A stretch of 64,000 bases of DNA, taken from positions 1,848,501 through 1,912,500 of the forward strand of contig JABELC010000001.1 of assembly GCA_028455995.1 (NCBI GenBank), written 5' to 3'. Shown here piece by piece: positions 1 to 12,272 of the stretch. This DNA is from Scleromitrula shiraiana. Taxonomy: Eukaryota > Ascomycota > Leotiomycetes > Helotiales > Sclerotiniaceae. Position 1 is the first letter of the stretch. The number at the start of each line of letters is the position of its first letter. Position numbers and translations under genes: made by a program. Below the pieces are notes generated by a model. The model did no database searches, had not been told where the DNA came from, and saw nothing but the letters and a program-made list of their open reading frames with translations.

Positions 1-1598
1 GTTGCAGCTCAAACTCTAGCACCCCCAAGGAGGACTTTGATCCCTCGAAACTGACTCTTGAGAATGTAATTGGAGCAGGAAAAGGTATTTCACGAATCGT
101 TGGGGCTGGTATGAAGTCGCCTATGGATTTCACACTCGGCATCGCACGCGGATTCCATAATGCGCCGAAATTGTATGGTGATGATACTGTTCGGCCACCA
201 GAGAAAGTGACAGATTTTCAGAGTGGGCTGAAGGCTGCTGGAAAGGTAAGCTATACATCTAATATCATTGATGGGCTCTTCTGACATGCAAAAGGAATTC
301 ACGTACGGAATGTTTGATGGAATAACAGGACTCGTCACCCAACCTTTGCGTGGAGCAGAAAAGGAGGGCGCTGCTGGTCTTTTTAAGGGCATTGCTAAAG
401 GTATTGGCGGCTTGGTGCTGAAACCTGGAGCAGGTACGTTACTTTCAACAAGAAAAGTTATTGCAACCATATTCAGTGTTCCGTTTCATGCTTTCAGAAT
501 CGATATTAACATGTTACAGCTATATGGGGACTGCCTGGGTACACTATGATGGGAATTAACAAAGAAATCAGAAAGATTTGTGGGTCTAGTGCAACGAATT
601 ATATTATTTCTGCGAGAACAGCTCAAGGCTACGAGGATGCCAAGCTATGTAATCCAGAAGAGCGACTAGATATAATCAGACGTTGGAACGAGCACAAGAA
701 CGAATACCGAAATGTCAGACAGCAAATCCATGAAGAGGGGCCTGATGGCCAGAAAAGTGGACATTTGTCACCCAAAGGCTTCTTCCAGACAAGGCATCTC
801 ACTTTTGATGAAAGAAAGAAACTCCATGAAGAGAGGAAAGCTCGGCGTGAAGAAGAACAAAAGAGAGATGCACATAGGAGTGGCTTCAGAGGCCGACCAT
901 TTTCCCGGCACTGCACACTCCACAGTCATGAACAAGGTTCTCTCCAGGCCTCACCAGTCATCCATACCAATACCAGTCAAGGAGGTACTCCCCAAGATTT
1001 TGAGGAAGCCATACAGGCTTCTGTCGCAGCCACATCACGTGGCAATTTAGATGAAGATCTTATGATAGAGCGTGCAATTAGGGCCAGTGTTGCAGAACTT
1101 CAACACGGTCAAGATTCGCAACTCTCTGATCAAGAAGCACTGGATCGTGCTGTACAAGCTAGTGTTGCAGCAGCTAGCCAGACCGATAACAGCAAATCTA
1201 GACAAAACGATGATGATGCTGAACATCAGGCCCTTCTCGCTAAGGCGATCCAAGAGAGTCTCCGCCAATTTAAGATAGACGGCAATAAAACAGTCTCAAA
1301 TAACGAAAATCTTCAAGATACAGATCCCGAAGATGAGGATATCAAGCTTGCCATACAAAGATCGAAGGAGGAATCAGAAGGTCCAAAACATGAAGCGCAT
1401 GGTGGTATGACTGAGGAGGAAATCGTGTTGGAGTATGTGAAGAAACAGAGTCTTGCTGAGGAACAGCACAGAAAGGTAGTGGAGGAAAGAAGTATCAAAG
1501 AGAAAGAAGCATTTGGTGATGATGCAGATGAGGAGGCTTTGAAGCAAGCTATTGAGGAAAGCTTGAAGAGTGGTGGAGGTTCCTCTTCATCTGCTTGA
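1..1598 (+). CDS. Sterol-glucosyltransferase-like protein, 3' part, with C-terminal ubiquitin-interacting motifs
   Basis: The gene is cut by the left window edge, so the catalytic GT domain is not seen. Exons here are 1-245, 295-433 and 520-1598. The joined protein carries the block that follows the sugar-transfer domain in fungal Atg26-type UDP-glucose:sterol glucosyltransferases (GKGISRIVGAGMKSP, then PLRGAEKEGA and KPGA-(A)-IWGLPGYTMMG). After it comes a charged region with about six ubiquitin-interacting-like helices, recognisable by the A-I-x-x-S core preceded by acidic residues: EEAIQAS, ERAIRAS, DRAVQAS, AKAIQES, KLAIQRS and KQAIEES. The family transfers glucose from UDP-glucose to membrane sterols; the UIM tail suggests binding to ubiquitinated partners, which is inference. 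The reading frame is open to the stop and looks intact. The family call rests on the post-catalytic block only. Confidence 0.75.
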
Positions 1599-2138
1599 AG
1601 TACACATTTTGCTTATATATGGATATAGTAACAAGATACCCGGAGACAGGAGGATAAATGACATTATGGTACATATAGAGGAATTTCGAAAGGCCTTAGA
1701 TCTTTATTTGTGAAGAGTGATGATCTACAATGTATCTAACATGGACCTGCAGTCACCCAGAAAAAGGAAGGGGCAAGACAATCAACTAATCATTACCTAC
1801 TTAGATATTAATTGAATCAAAATTGGATATCGATAGTCAAGACTTTCGTCTAAATTATTTAACTATGGCCTTCTCCAATTCACTAAAGTCACCTTTCGAT
1901 AGCAAACAATTCACCTTTAATACTTCAACCAACCAATTGTTTACATATCTCATTTCTTTTCAGGACTACGGCGATGGTTTATGCGTGATTTGGTTTCAAA
2001 CACCAAGGCCTTCCTTTGCAATACTTCCTGGAAAGATTCATTACTTTTTGCATCTAATATATACCCCTCAACACATAACAAACTTGCTTCTTTTTTCTCT
2101 TCACCATACTTTATAGGGATTCATATTGCAACATTAAC
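1599..2138. other. Intergenic spacer
   Basis: AT-rich spacer between two tandem plus-strand genes. It must contain the 3' UTR of the first and the promoter of the second; a pyrimidine-rich stretch (about 2085-2115) precedes the next start codon. I see no convincing gene, RNA or repeat. Confidence 0.5.
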
Positions 2139-4591
2139 ATGGCTGGGTTGCTGAAGAAGAGAAAAGCGGCTGAGGAGTTTCCAGTGAATACTCGATCTCC
2201 ACATACAAGAGCATCAATCTTGAGGGACCAAACCTCCTCATCGTCAGATATGATGCCAGATACGCCAACACCACTACCGACAATTTCAATGTCGACTCTT
2301 TCTGCACCAGTACCTCCAACATTAGCCCCAGCAGAGCCAATATTGCCGGCTATTTTACCACCAAAAAGAAAACGCGGCAGGCCACCAAAAAATAGCTTAA
2401 CTCCACAGTCGCACGCTCAAGGTCCTACAGCTACTTCAACTCCAGTATCAACTGACACTTCGCAGAGTCGAGATTCAACTCCTTTGGAACGAGCAGTAAG
2501 ACTTACTCGAGGTCCAAGCCAAACTACTTCTGCGCCAAGTTCAGATAAAGTTGCAAGAAATAATGTTGATGTTGAGCCACCGTCAAAGAAAGTTTGCATG
2601 GACTCACCTGCAACTGATAGGAATGGGGCGAGAGACAACATTGATGCAGCACAAAATGCCAGTGCGATACAACAGTGGGCAGAAAATCATCGCTTCGCTA
2701 CTCAAGCTGTTATTTTACCAGCAGGTGTAACAAATAGTGCTAACTATGTTATTGAGAAGATTAACGGGGCAGCTCAACTGGCGGCAGCAGCTAGCCTTCT
2801 CGATAATTCTCCTTTTTTCCAAACTAACGCTGCCTTTGGTGCTACTACGAGAAACCGAGCTGATTCCAAGAATCTGTCGCAACTACCATTGAGGATTGAC
2901 ACCGAAATTGCCGCAGGTGTTAGGCTTACATCGGGACCTTTTACAACTCCTGAATCTCTGTTTAGGGAGGGATCTAATGCTGACGCAAATCAAAGATACG
3001 CAGCACAAGGAAATATGAACAGAACTAAAGCACCAGCGGCAAATATAAATGGCACCACAATCCCCATAACCTCGATCTTTAATCAGCAGCAGCAACAAAA
3101 CTCCATCACTTCACCTGGTGTGGCAGATAGAAGATGGGCAACTCTTCAGGATCCACCACCTAACCCTCTTCATCCTCCAAGCTTCACTCGACCTACTACT
3201 CCCCTATCTGGTCCATCCTCCTCCAATACACTCCATCCACCAAGTTTCAATGAACCGACTAGACCACATATCTCGAAACCTCAGGGTCACTCCGGCGCTA
3301 CTCCTGGTGTCTACCAGTCCAATCCGCATATTCATCTTCCCCCTTTTGCTTTCCACAGTGCTGCTAATGCAAAGGTTACTGTTCCAAACGCTGCTATCCT
3401 CAATGCCGCTACCCCCAATGTTGATATCCCAAAAGCTGCTACACCTAACGTTGCTACTACCAAGGTTACCACCTCCAGCCAGCCATCCGATCAAAATATA
3501 AACCAGCTCGCTAACGTCTGGCACCCTCCCGGCATCACCCCATCTTCCATGCCAAACCCAAAACAACCTCCCATCAACCGTACCATAATCGAATTAATGC
3601 AAGCATTTGAAGGAAGTGGACCCCTAAACGAGGACGATACATATTATCTCTATCTGCTCAAAAAAGTGCATAAAATCCAGAGTTCACTCGCTAATTACAC
3701 GCTCTCTCAATCGCCATTTACACCTCGCTCGCCACTTAACAGGTGGTTAGTTCCTCTGACTGGGCAAGAAGCGATCGCTCTTAACAAGCTACAAGTTGTA
3801 GAGAAAGAAGAATGTCATTTCTGCGTGAAAGGCATGGAACAAGATTGGGGAATAATGCAATTCGCACCACACATTGATCCCCAAACCTCGCAAGTAACAA
3901 CCAAAAACATCTGGGGACCTGAAGGCTCGAAATTTTGTAATCACTGCAAGGAATCTACGAAGTATATTCCCCTCCCAAAAGATATGTCATACACCCAGCA
4001 AAATTATTTTCAAGGACAAGCTCAAGCACACGCACAAGGAACGATGGACTCATCAAATCTACCCAATAATCTCCCAGACCAACAACATCAACAACGACCC
4101 CCCACCCTCTCCCGCATCGACTTCCAACCAATAACCCGCTTCATGCCCAACCTCCAATGCCGCGCTTCCCCCCACCACACCCTCTCGCCCACCCTTGCTC
4201 AAATCTGCGGTACCTGCAAAACGAAAAAAATGACTATTATCGCGCACGCACGACACACTAATTTCGCGAAGTTGGAGTTGCTAGGGAACTGGGGCCTTAA
4301 TAGGAAGTGTATGGTTTGTGTGGCGAGAGCCGCCTGGGTTTGTAAGGGGTGTAGGTTGTTGCTTTGTGAGGGGTGTGAGGGAGCTTTGAGGGGCCTTTGT
4401 AAGGGGTGGTTGGATAATTTGTTTTATTGTTATGGGGTTTCTCATGCGAGGAATGATGTGAGTTTTTCTTTTTCTTCTGTTTTCTTCTCGTTTCTCTCTT
4501 TTTGAAGTTTGGTGGTTGCTTTGCTCTTTGGGTGAGGGTGTAAGATATAATGCTAATGAGATTGATAGGCTTTCTTGCTCAGATCGGATAA
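2139..4591 (+). CDS. Unknown protein with AT-hook and C-terminal Cys-pair motifs
   Basis: Not assigned to a family. The N-terminal part is Pro/Ser/Thr-rich and disordered-looking, with one clear AT-hook (KRKRGRPPKN, about residues 69-78) that binds the minor groove of AT-rich DNA. A Pro/Asn/Ala-rich middle contains short degenerate repeats. The C-terminal 250 residues carry paired cysteines (CHFC, CNHC, CGTC, CMVC, CKGC, CEGC), suggesting a zinc-binding module. The long open frame runs to 4505, but its last residues are low-complexity Phe/Ser, and a GTGAGT donor lies exactly at a codon boundary after 4457. I therefore infer an intron 4458-4582 and a tiny last exon (4583-4591, Ile-Gly-stop), giving a 776-residue protein. 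A nuclear, chromatin-related role is inference. Confidence 0.6.
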
Positions 4592-5076
4592 TGGTGGTTA
4601 TGATATTTAGGATCTTTCGATTATGCACTTACGTTCATTAACAAATATTCTGCGCCGTTGACGGTACGATTGGTTGGTTGGCTCATTGAATCATGGAGTT
4701 ATCAGAATAGCAATTTTCGACCGAAGTTATTCAGACAAGATTTGATACTCTTGGCTGGACATGATGGACTAGTCAATTTCTTCTCTTTTCTTTTATTATT
4801 GCACTAGGTAGCTATGACGGACTTACCTGGTTATATGTCTAGGATATTTGTAGGATATGTTTGTAATAGGAAGTCTTTCTTAATTTTCAACTTCTGCTTC
4901 TCCTGCTGCTAATAATATGGGTATATCTTGCAATAGAACGGAAACATGTGTATGATAAACAAGATATGCAAGCCCCATCCACCCCCCATCCATCCGTCTA
5001 TCCATTCCATCCATTATATCATGATATACACACCATAATCTCTTTTACTTTCCCCAATCCCAAGTCAACTTTCCCC
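4592..5076. other. Convergent intergenic region
   Basis: Region between two convergent genes, so it should hold only 3' UTRs. It contains a CCATCC/CCATTCC-rich stretch (about 4975-5025). Nothing codes here. Confidence 0.5.
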
Positions 5077-6643
5077 TCATGAACAGATAGACGTAAAAGC
5101 CCCACCCTTCAAATCTGGAAACAGCCCATTATCATACAAAACCAAAGCATCCCATTCATGCGCACTCTCAGTCTTAAAGTTCCAAAAGATCCACCCCTGA
5201 GCATGCGTCTCATAAGAAGCCAACTGAGCTTGCAAATAACTCTTCATGTCACTCTTGAAATCATCACTCCAAGTGCTAATATCCGAGAGACCATCGCAAG
5301 AACCCACGTATGTGGAATTGGGATACGTGCCGTCGTATCTTGCGCCGATTCCGACTCCATTGAGTGCCCATGCGCAATCGGTCATAGCGGCTGTAAACTC
5401 ACCTACTACGACCCATTTATCGGAGCCTGAGTAAGTGGAGGCACTACTGCATACTTTTTGAACGTGCTCCTCGGGAGTGAGTGCTACGAGGGCGTTTGTG
5501 AATACTTGATATTCATGGTGATCGACGACAACTAGTATTTGTATCAGTATGGAGTTTTAGATCAGTATGTCAAGGAGTAACGTACCGCCATAAGCGTTGT
5601 TGTCATCGGGAGCCAAAATGTTGTTCCAGTTATCTGGCGGAAGGAATGCATCATGGAATACGACTACGCTATCACTGACAGCTCGAACTTGTCCATACCC
5701 ATCTCTATAAAATTGTTCAAGTTTATCGAAATCCAAAACCCAGTTTGCGGGCTCGTTAAGTAGTTCAATGCCGATTACGACATCCTGGTAGCTTTCTTGT
5801 GCGTATTTTGTCGTGATATTATTAAGAACCGAAAGTGTCTGGGCAATAGAATCTCCTTGTTGCCAACCTGGCGTAGTGGTTCTATGTCCGGAGTTATCGA
5901 ATCCGTTTTGTGAAAGTGGAGCACCGTGCAGGTCAATCCAGACTTTTAGACCAGCTCCTCGAGCCCAGTCGATAGCCGCGTCGATATATGGAGCTGCTCC
6001 CTGGATATATGGCTCGTTGTCGTAGAGAGAGTAGGCCCAGTATCCAATGGGGATTCGGACCATGTTGAAGCCAGCATCGGCAATTCTTTGGAAATCGGTG
6101 GCGTCACACCATGTATCCCACTATATTTATGTTAGACTTGATACCCAACTTAAGTGTGAAGGTACTTACATGAGGTTGAAGAATCTTAAGAGCTGCATCT
6201 GTGCCCAGCTTCTGTGTGAGTGTATATCTGAAGGGTATATTGTTAGCGTTGCGATTTGATAAGGCTTGATTTATCTGAGCGTTAAAGTTCCAACGTGACT
6301 TGGCTTCATATAATGAAGGGAACAAACTCACTCATCCACTATGCCCAGTGATGGATCAAGAGCCTGGAATATCGAAGCTGTTTAAAACGTTAGGATCAAC
6401 TACTAACATCAATATTAACACGGAACTCACGTGTAATCCAAGGCTCAAGTACCAGCCAACCACCGATATTGACACCTCTAACGGGCTCGGACCCATATGA
6501 GAAGGCAACTGATCTGTCATAACTGTAAAACACGTTCAGTAAGAGTTTTGAAGGATATAGGGCTTAACGCTGAGAACTTACATAGGTTTTGCGGCCACAC
6601 TGGAGGCCGCCAACAAGGTACCAACAAGATTCTTGAAAAGCAT
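5077..6643 (-). CDS. EXG1: Secreted GH5 exo-beta-1,3-glucanase
   Basis: Six exons on the minus strand: 6582-6643, 6431-6522, 6332-6377, 6170-6227, 5586-6120 and 5077-5531, giving 415 aa, usual for fungal exo-1,3-beta-glucanases. The protein starts with a signal peptide (MLFKNLVGTLLAASSVAA then KP). GH5 marks follow in order: RGVNIGGWLVLEPWITPSIF, then HWDTWCDATDF, VRIPIGYWA, the acid/base Glu in LLNEP (about E209) and the nucleophile Glu in VVVGEFTAA (about E310). The C-terminal Cys pairs and the WIFWNFKTE motif are also present. The enzyme removes glucose from the ends of beta-1,3-glucan in the cell wall or medium. It acts in wall remodelling or nutrition. All joins keep frame, so the gene looks intact. 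Confidence 0.93.
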
Positions 6644-6720
6644 TGTAAGTTATTATAATAGCCACAAGGAGAGATTATTTATCTTTTTGATAGAAAGGAG
6701 TGATGTGAAGATAGATGGGC

Positions 6721-6727
6721 TATATAT
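6721..6727 (-). promoter_or_regulatory. Candidate TATA box of the GH5 glucanase
   Basis: A TATATAT-type element lies about 78 bases upstream of the glucanase start codon, a common distance in fungal promoters when the 5' UTR is short. This is position-based inference only. Confidence 0.35.
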
Positions 6728-6740
6728 GTAGTCTTCAAAA

Positions 6741-6765
6741 GAGAAAGAGAGAAAGAGAGAGAAAG
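6741..6765. repeat. GA-rich microsatellite
   Basis: A purine run built of GAGA/GAAA units in the glucanase promoter. Such GA tracts often exclude nucleosomes or bind GAGA-type factors in fungi; no function is shown here. Confidence 0.7.
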
Positions 6766-8120
6766 TATTCCGTATTAAGAACGGAACATAAAATAGGAAT
6801 GAAATAGGAATGAATCAGATGAGCTGTCACTTTTTTCCCTTATTCACAGACCCCGCAAAACACTTTGATTTTGGGGAAGATCAATGCAGGGAAAAGCGCA
6901 GCACCTGATGAAGATTTGGTACCTGTGAGTAAAGTTCCCACAGTTTGCAACTTCTAAAAGGTCAAGTATTACCTAAGTGATAAACAAATTATGAAAATCG
7001 TATCGATTTACGATCCTAGATCAAATGCAATCAATCATCCGTAACCTGGGGGGGCTATCATCCAACCTAACCTTTGACCATTCACACTGGGGGAATTTCA
7101 TGCACTAGATCTCGCATTGGGAAGGAAGTATGAGTGAGGGTTATCAACTCTTTGCTTGGGACGGTAAGAAATGAAAGCTTCTCGTTATTTGTTTGTCGGT
7201 TCGGCATTATACCAGCGAAGTAAGTGGGTGTGGGTTACAACAGTATAGCTGATCTACAATGTGTGAACAAGGATTATTGTTCGCTGGCGTGGGCTGGCCA
7301 AATCCAAGGTTAGAGCGTATATAGAAAGCCATAGCCACATGCAACACTGCCCTGTGATCTGGGTAGTGATATCATATACTACTGAAAGGATAAAATTAAC
7401 AATCAACACATGCGAAATGAGAGAGCATTGATGATTCTTGAAAATAATACTGAGGAGAATTTGTTCCGTTGTTCGAGGGTTTGAGGTTGATGATTATAAT
7501 TCACGGATGGCTGTCCAACGGGTAGGGTAATCAGGTTTAGCTTTACTCGAGTAGTGGCGCCAGAAACATAGGATTGTGGCGGAGGCGCTCGCTACATTAA
7601 TACCGAGACCACTACGGAAATACCTAGGTACATATTGGTGGATCGTTGGATGTCTTCAATTAATAATACGATATTTTTTTTCTATTTTGAGAATTTTGGA
7701 CTTGATAGTGTCCTTCAAAAACTATAACTGCGAGTACGAGTTGGACTTACTATTAAGCAAATCTCTGATGCTGTTTATTGTTACTTTCCTACCGAAAGAT
7801 TCTGATAAGGTTAAACTTGAGAAGACAGGAGACGGATGCGAATTTAGAGGTTGGATTTTAACGATTTACTTTCATGTTCCAGACTTTCACAGAACTATTG
7901 AAGTTAGGATTTAGACTGTCGTGATTAGAAAGGCTTTGATATTTGATCTTTATGCACTTGGACCCGCTGTTTAGATAGAATTCGCTAATGAGCGTTTCAC
8001 CATCCATCATCTTGATGGCTGTGTGCAAAATTTGCACATGTCAACTCCTATTATTTATCAATCAATATATAACAGGAGTGTTTTGAGTGCAATCGAAATT
8101 TTATATCAAGGTTTTCATCC

Positions 8121-9354
8121 CTATTTGGTAGTATTCTTTTCTACGACCCCTCGTGCAAATTCTCCAAAAGTGATACCCATCTCAGAATCTACAATCTCGC
8201 CCAAATTAGGCTGAGTGAAAACAGCAATAGTGTTTCTTGCAATTCTTCCGCTCGTGTTCTCTCCATTTGCTACTCCAGGCCGCACGCCTCTTACAAAGTG
8301 CGGGACTGCTTTGAATTTACCTTTGGTGATTCTCTCGAGTGCCTCCCCTGTCTGGAATGCAATACAGTCACGGGGAATCTTGACTTGGACGGTTTCGCCA
8401 CTTCGAGATTGTATGTAGAGTCCTGCTGTTGGGTCTGGGGATGTTGGAAGTTCTGGAAGGGGATCAAGACTTCTAGGTTGATTGGATTCGGATACTGAAA
8501 TGACAGGGGAATGCCGAGTCTCATTGATAAACATTGCAGATGTCAGACCAGTGAGACAACCGTGATCTAAATGTGTAGCGCACCAGTCGTCATCTACTTT
8601 CTCGGAAGTTATTTCCTTTGCTTCAGGTTCAGGTTCCGCTGGAAAGTAATGAAGTAGTCTGGCTTTGGTTGTTGTAGAAGTTTGGACAACATGCTCGAGA
8701 TACCCAGGCTTGTAATCTGGAATCTCTTTTTCGGCGTATTTATCACAAGCTCGAGCAACAAGGACTGCGGTGTCAATAATAACCCCACAGAGACTCTCAA
8801 AAGTACTCTTGAATCCAGGTAATATGGAGTCTGATGGCCATAAATTTGGACTGAGGTATTCTGGGAAGTTCTCAGGGGAGAACTCGGCTGTAGGAATTGC
8901 GCATGAGAGTGCTGGGTCGACATAAAAGGCACAGTTGGCATAGTATGATCCCTTCAGCGTGTCCACTTGGCCATTTTTGAGTGTTTCTTTACCGCGTGAC
9001 CAACCAGTGAGATACTTTGCAGCTGAATTTTTGAGCTTCTCTACTAGACATCAGACCTTGTTGTTCGCCCTAAGAGCAGTGATCGATATACTTACCAAGA
9101 GTGGGTTCCGGCAAGTTTCCAAGGTATGAAGAATATGAGAGTAATCGATGTCTTAATTCAACGAACTCGGTAGGTACGTCTTTAACGAGTATGATACCTA
9201 AAGATTCGGGACCAAAGGCATCCTCCAAAGTTGAGAAAGAAATATTGCCTACTTCCTGGTTAGCGGTTACATATTATATATTCTATTTAAGCTTAGATGT
9301 GAACAAACCATTTCTCAAATCCTCGAGAGTGACAGTCACAGGAGATGGAGACAT
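8121..9354 (-). CDS. 2-oxoglutarate/Fe(II) oxygenase-like (clavaminate/isopenicillin N synthase-like) protein
   Basis: Three exons: 9309-9354, 9096-9251 and 8121-9040, making 373 aa from an ATG reading MSPSPVTVTLEDLRN. Features of the double-stranded beta-helix oxygenase fold are visible. The iron-binding H-x-D lies in THLDHG, the distal His in VPHFVRG, and an Arg in ARNTIAVF takes the place used to hold 2-oxoglutarate. The N-terminal segment (DAFGPESLGIILVKDVP) matches the usual non-haem dioxygenase N-terminus. The substrate cannot be told from sequence. This conserved fungal subgroup is often annotated only as clavaminate synthase-like. It shares a short divergent promoter of about 215 bases with FRG1. 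The first acceptor was chosen to keep frame and is the least certain join. Confidence 0.75.
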
Positions 9355-9569
9355 ATTTACTAATCACAAGAAACCAAAATTTGAGTTTATAATGCGTCTT
9401 CACACAAGTGATATTGATCAAGAAAAAATGGTAGGGGGCACAGGTGAATATAGAGGCGCATGAGTTTTGCCGATAATTTCCCGCTTACATCTCAACCGGC
9501 TGGTACCGGCCGTACACATATCTACCTTCCAAGTTCATACATCAAGCTTCACATTTCAACATCTACACC

Positions 9570-10437
9570 ATGGTTAAACCGTTGTCCTTCAAGGGTGACA
9601 AGAAGACGAAGAAAAGGAAGCGTGTCGACGTCGCAGAGAAATTTGGCGATTCCGAAGAATCGACTTCTCAAGCTGTTGCGAAATCGCAAGAGACCGCAGA
9701 TGACAATGGCTGGGTTACCGCAGAAGCTGCCACCGATGTTGTAGGGCCAATTATATTCGTACTGCCTTCAGAGCCACCGTCATGTATTGCTTGCGATACT
9801 AATGGAAAGATATTCGCGAGTGCGCTGGAGAATATGATTGACAACAATCCCACAACCGCAGAACCGCATGACGTCAGACAAGTTTGGATAGCCAACAAAG
9901 TAGCAGGTACAGAGACGTTTAGTTTCAAGGGTCATCATGGAAAGTGAGTTTGTGCGATAATCTCGGTTGCGCTCTGGTTCTAATTGCTCGTCTTATAGGT
10001 ATCTAAGCTGTGATAAATTTGGGATTCTGTCTGCCAACACCGAAGCAGTTTCTCCTCTCGAATCCTTCCTCTCCATCCCAACCGCCGATACTCCTGGCAC
10101 TTTTCAAATACAAAACCTCCGAGAAACCTTTCTTACCATCAAAACAAGCACGTCCTCTAAAGAAAACTCCCTACCAGAAATCCGTGGTGATGCCGAATCA
10201 ATCAACTTCAACACTACAATCAGAATAAGAATGCAGGCGAGGTTTAAGCCAAAGCTTAAGGCATCGAAAGAGGAGAAAGCTAGTCAAAAGATAAGCAGGA
10301 AAGAGCTCGAGGACGCGGTTGGCAGGAGGTTGGACGATGATGAAGTCCAGAAACTCAAAAAAGCAAAAAGAGAGGGCGATTACCATGAAGCATTACTTTT
10401 ATTCAAGGTGAAAAATAAGCATGATAAGTATAGTTGA
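9570..10437 (+). CDS. FRG1: FRG1-like RNA-processing protein
   Basis: Two exons (9570-9943 and 9999-10437) encode 270 aa, close to the usual 250-280. The N-terminus is basic (KGDKKTKKRKR), like the nuclear localisation signal of FRG1. The fascin-like beta-trefoil core shows GKYLSCDKFGI and SANTEAVSP. The C-terminus has the family tail RKELEDAVGRR and GDYHEALLLFKVKNKHDK. FRG1 proteins are nuclear and nucleolar, bind actin and RNA, and associate with the spliceosome. The intron removes an in-frame stop at the end of exon 1 and restores the conserved GKYLSCDK motif, so the join is well supported. Confidence 0.9.
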
Positions 10438-10909
10438 AACGTTGGTATAGTTTACAAGAAGCAAAGAACAATGAGATACATCGATAGGGAGGGCAAAGAG
10501 CGCCGAGCTCAAGGATGGCGATATTAATGATACCTAACATAGCTAAAAGCTTACACATAATGAAACGAATAAGATTGGATGGAAAGAACTTCACGGGAGT
10601 AAAAGATGGATATAAGTATCGTCAACTGCGTTGTGCTACTATGGCTGTACATATCCCTTATAAAAATTCAAATAGATCATGTGACAATAGTCCATCTACC
10701 TGTGTTGGCTTTTTCCATCACCGTGAAAGTAGTGAGGCTAAACACTTTTTTCATTCTCTGGCAAAGGCAGCAAATTGATTTTGTATGTGATTGTAAAGTT
10801 GTCGCAGACACCCCTGATTGACTTGAAAAATCTTCTCCCCAATCATAAAACTTTTCTCTCCACCTCAAAAATCCAAAACCACAACTAATAAACCAGACAC
10901 TAAATCAAA
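10438..10909. other. Intergenic spacer between tandem genes
   Basis: 3' flank of FRG1 and promoter of the WD-repeat gene. A C/T- and A-rich stretch (about 10840-10905) leads into the next ATG. No other feature recognised. Confidence 0.5.
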
Positions 10910-12272
10910 ATGTATAGATTCTTCGCCTCCGATATATTTGAGGTCAAAACCCCAGCAGAAACATACATCTATGATATTATACCCGTTGGTGCTGGGCTTG
11001 CCTCAATCTCATCAGATGACTGCTTAAGGTTATTAAACCCTCTTGCTTTGGATGGTCAACCGTTGAACACCATTAAGAAAGCAAACGCGGATGTTACTTG
11101 TTTGAAAACTTTTGGTGATGGGGATTCTACTATCATTGTTACGGCTGGGAGAGATGGGAAAGCTTGCTTAATAGACCCGAGGACTGGTGGGAAGGTTGAG
11201 GAGGTTAGAAGTGGTGAGAAGATTCTTTTTCTTGATATTTTTTAGGTTGTTAGGAGGTGGAACTGGTACAATTTGGTATCTTTGAGTGAAGACGCCGGGC
11301 ATGAATTAGAGGTTGGAAGTTATGGAGTGCATTGTTTAGACTCATGCTTTGATCAGCTGTATTCTTTTGAAGTCAAAGCACATAGAAGATATATTGACTG
11401 AGGTTTAGATCAAAATGCACCGATTTTATCATTAGCATGCTCTCAATCAAATGGGCTTGCAGTTGGAACAGAGTTGACAAATCACCAAGCATCGGTTTCT
11501 ATCTGGTAGGCATGGCTGCAACCTATTTGCTTCTCTATCACATGCTGAGTTATATAGGGATGTACGATCATTGGCAGCTCCAGCCGTGCAGTATATCGAA
11601 AGTCACAGTGATGATGTTACTGAGGTTTGTATCTGAAGCTTGGAGCTCTTTGACATGTTGACTAACTTTTATTCCAGTTGCGATTTCATCCAACTCATGC
11701 ATCGATCCTGTTGTCTGGTTCTACTGATGGTCTTGTTAACATATATAATACCACAATTTCAGACGAAGAGGAAGCTCTTCATCAGACCATAAATCACGGC
11801 CACTCAATACATCACGCCAACTTCCTCAGTGACACTGATATCTTTGCTCTATCACACGATGAGAAATTCTCTATGTATGAATTGGTTACAAACGCCGAAG
11901 AGGGGGTTGAAGAACCAGCTCCAGTGCATTATGGGGATATGAGAGAGAACCTTGGCGGTGAATATGTTGCTAATATTCTGGGAAGACCAGATGGAGGAGC
12001 CGTGTTGGGTATTGGGAGTCATAGCAAGAATGAGTTCGACCTAGTACAATTGAAGAAGGGAAAGCCATGGACATTTGCACCTGAGACAAAGGTTACACTA
12101 TCAGGAGCTCATGGATCGGACATTGTTAGATCATTTTGTTTTCTTGATGCGGTGAGTACTTGTCCTTTTGACCCCAATCCTATGTAGTAGTTACTGATGA
12201 ATTGAATAGCACAGAGCAGTTTTGACGGCAGGTGAAGATGGGCAAATAAAATTTTGGAGGGGTGAGGAATGA
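10910..12272 (+). CDS. WD-repeat protein, WDR89-like
   Basis: Five exons (10910-11213, 11409-11505, 11558-11624, 11678-12151 and 12210-12272) give 334 aa. WD-type blades are recognisable: IIVTAGRDGKACLIDPR, the blade ending SVSIWDVRS, ILLSGSTDGLVNIYN, and the last one VLTAGEDGQIKFWRG. The SHSDDVTELRFHPTH linker is typical of WDR89-like proteins, a small seven-blade propeller family of unclear function. The first intron (11214-11408, 195 nt) is long for this window. It is placed because it joins RS to DQNAPILSLACS in frame, but a further small exon within it cannot be excluded. Confidence 0.8.

Larger units (their letters stand above)
6644..8120. other. Long intergenic region upstream of the glucanase
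   Basis: About 1.5 kb between the glucanase start and the end of the oxygenase-like gene; both genes are on the minus strand. It includes the GA tract, the TATA-like element and a CCTAGGTAC motif (about 7624). The only long frame (7576-7914) starts with GTG and resembles nothing. I see no RNA gene. It is probably the glucanase promoter plus the 3' flank of the next gene. Confidence 0.5.

Noticed and set aside
1823..2116. 97-codon frame upstream of the AT-hook gene
   Set aside because: It starts with TTG, is Phe/Ile-rich and lies in what should be the promoter of the next gene.
7576..7914. 112-codon plus-strand frame between glucanase and oxygenase
   Set aside because: It starts with GTG only, has no recognisable motif or splice support, and its composition is AT-rich noise.
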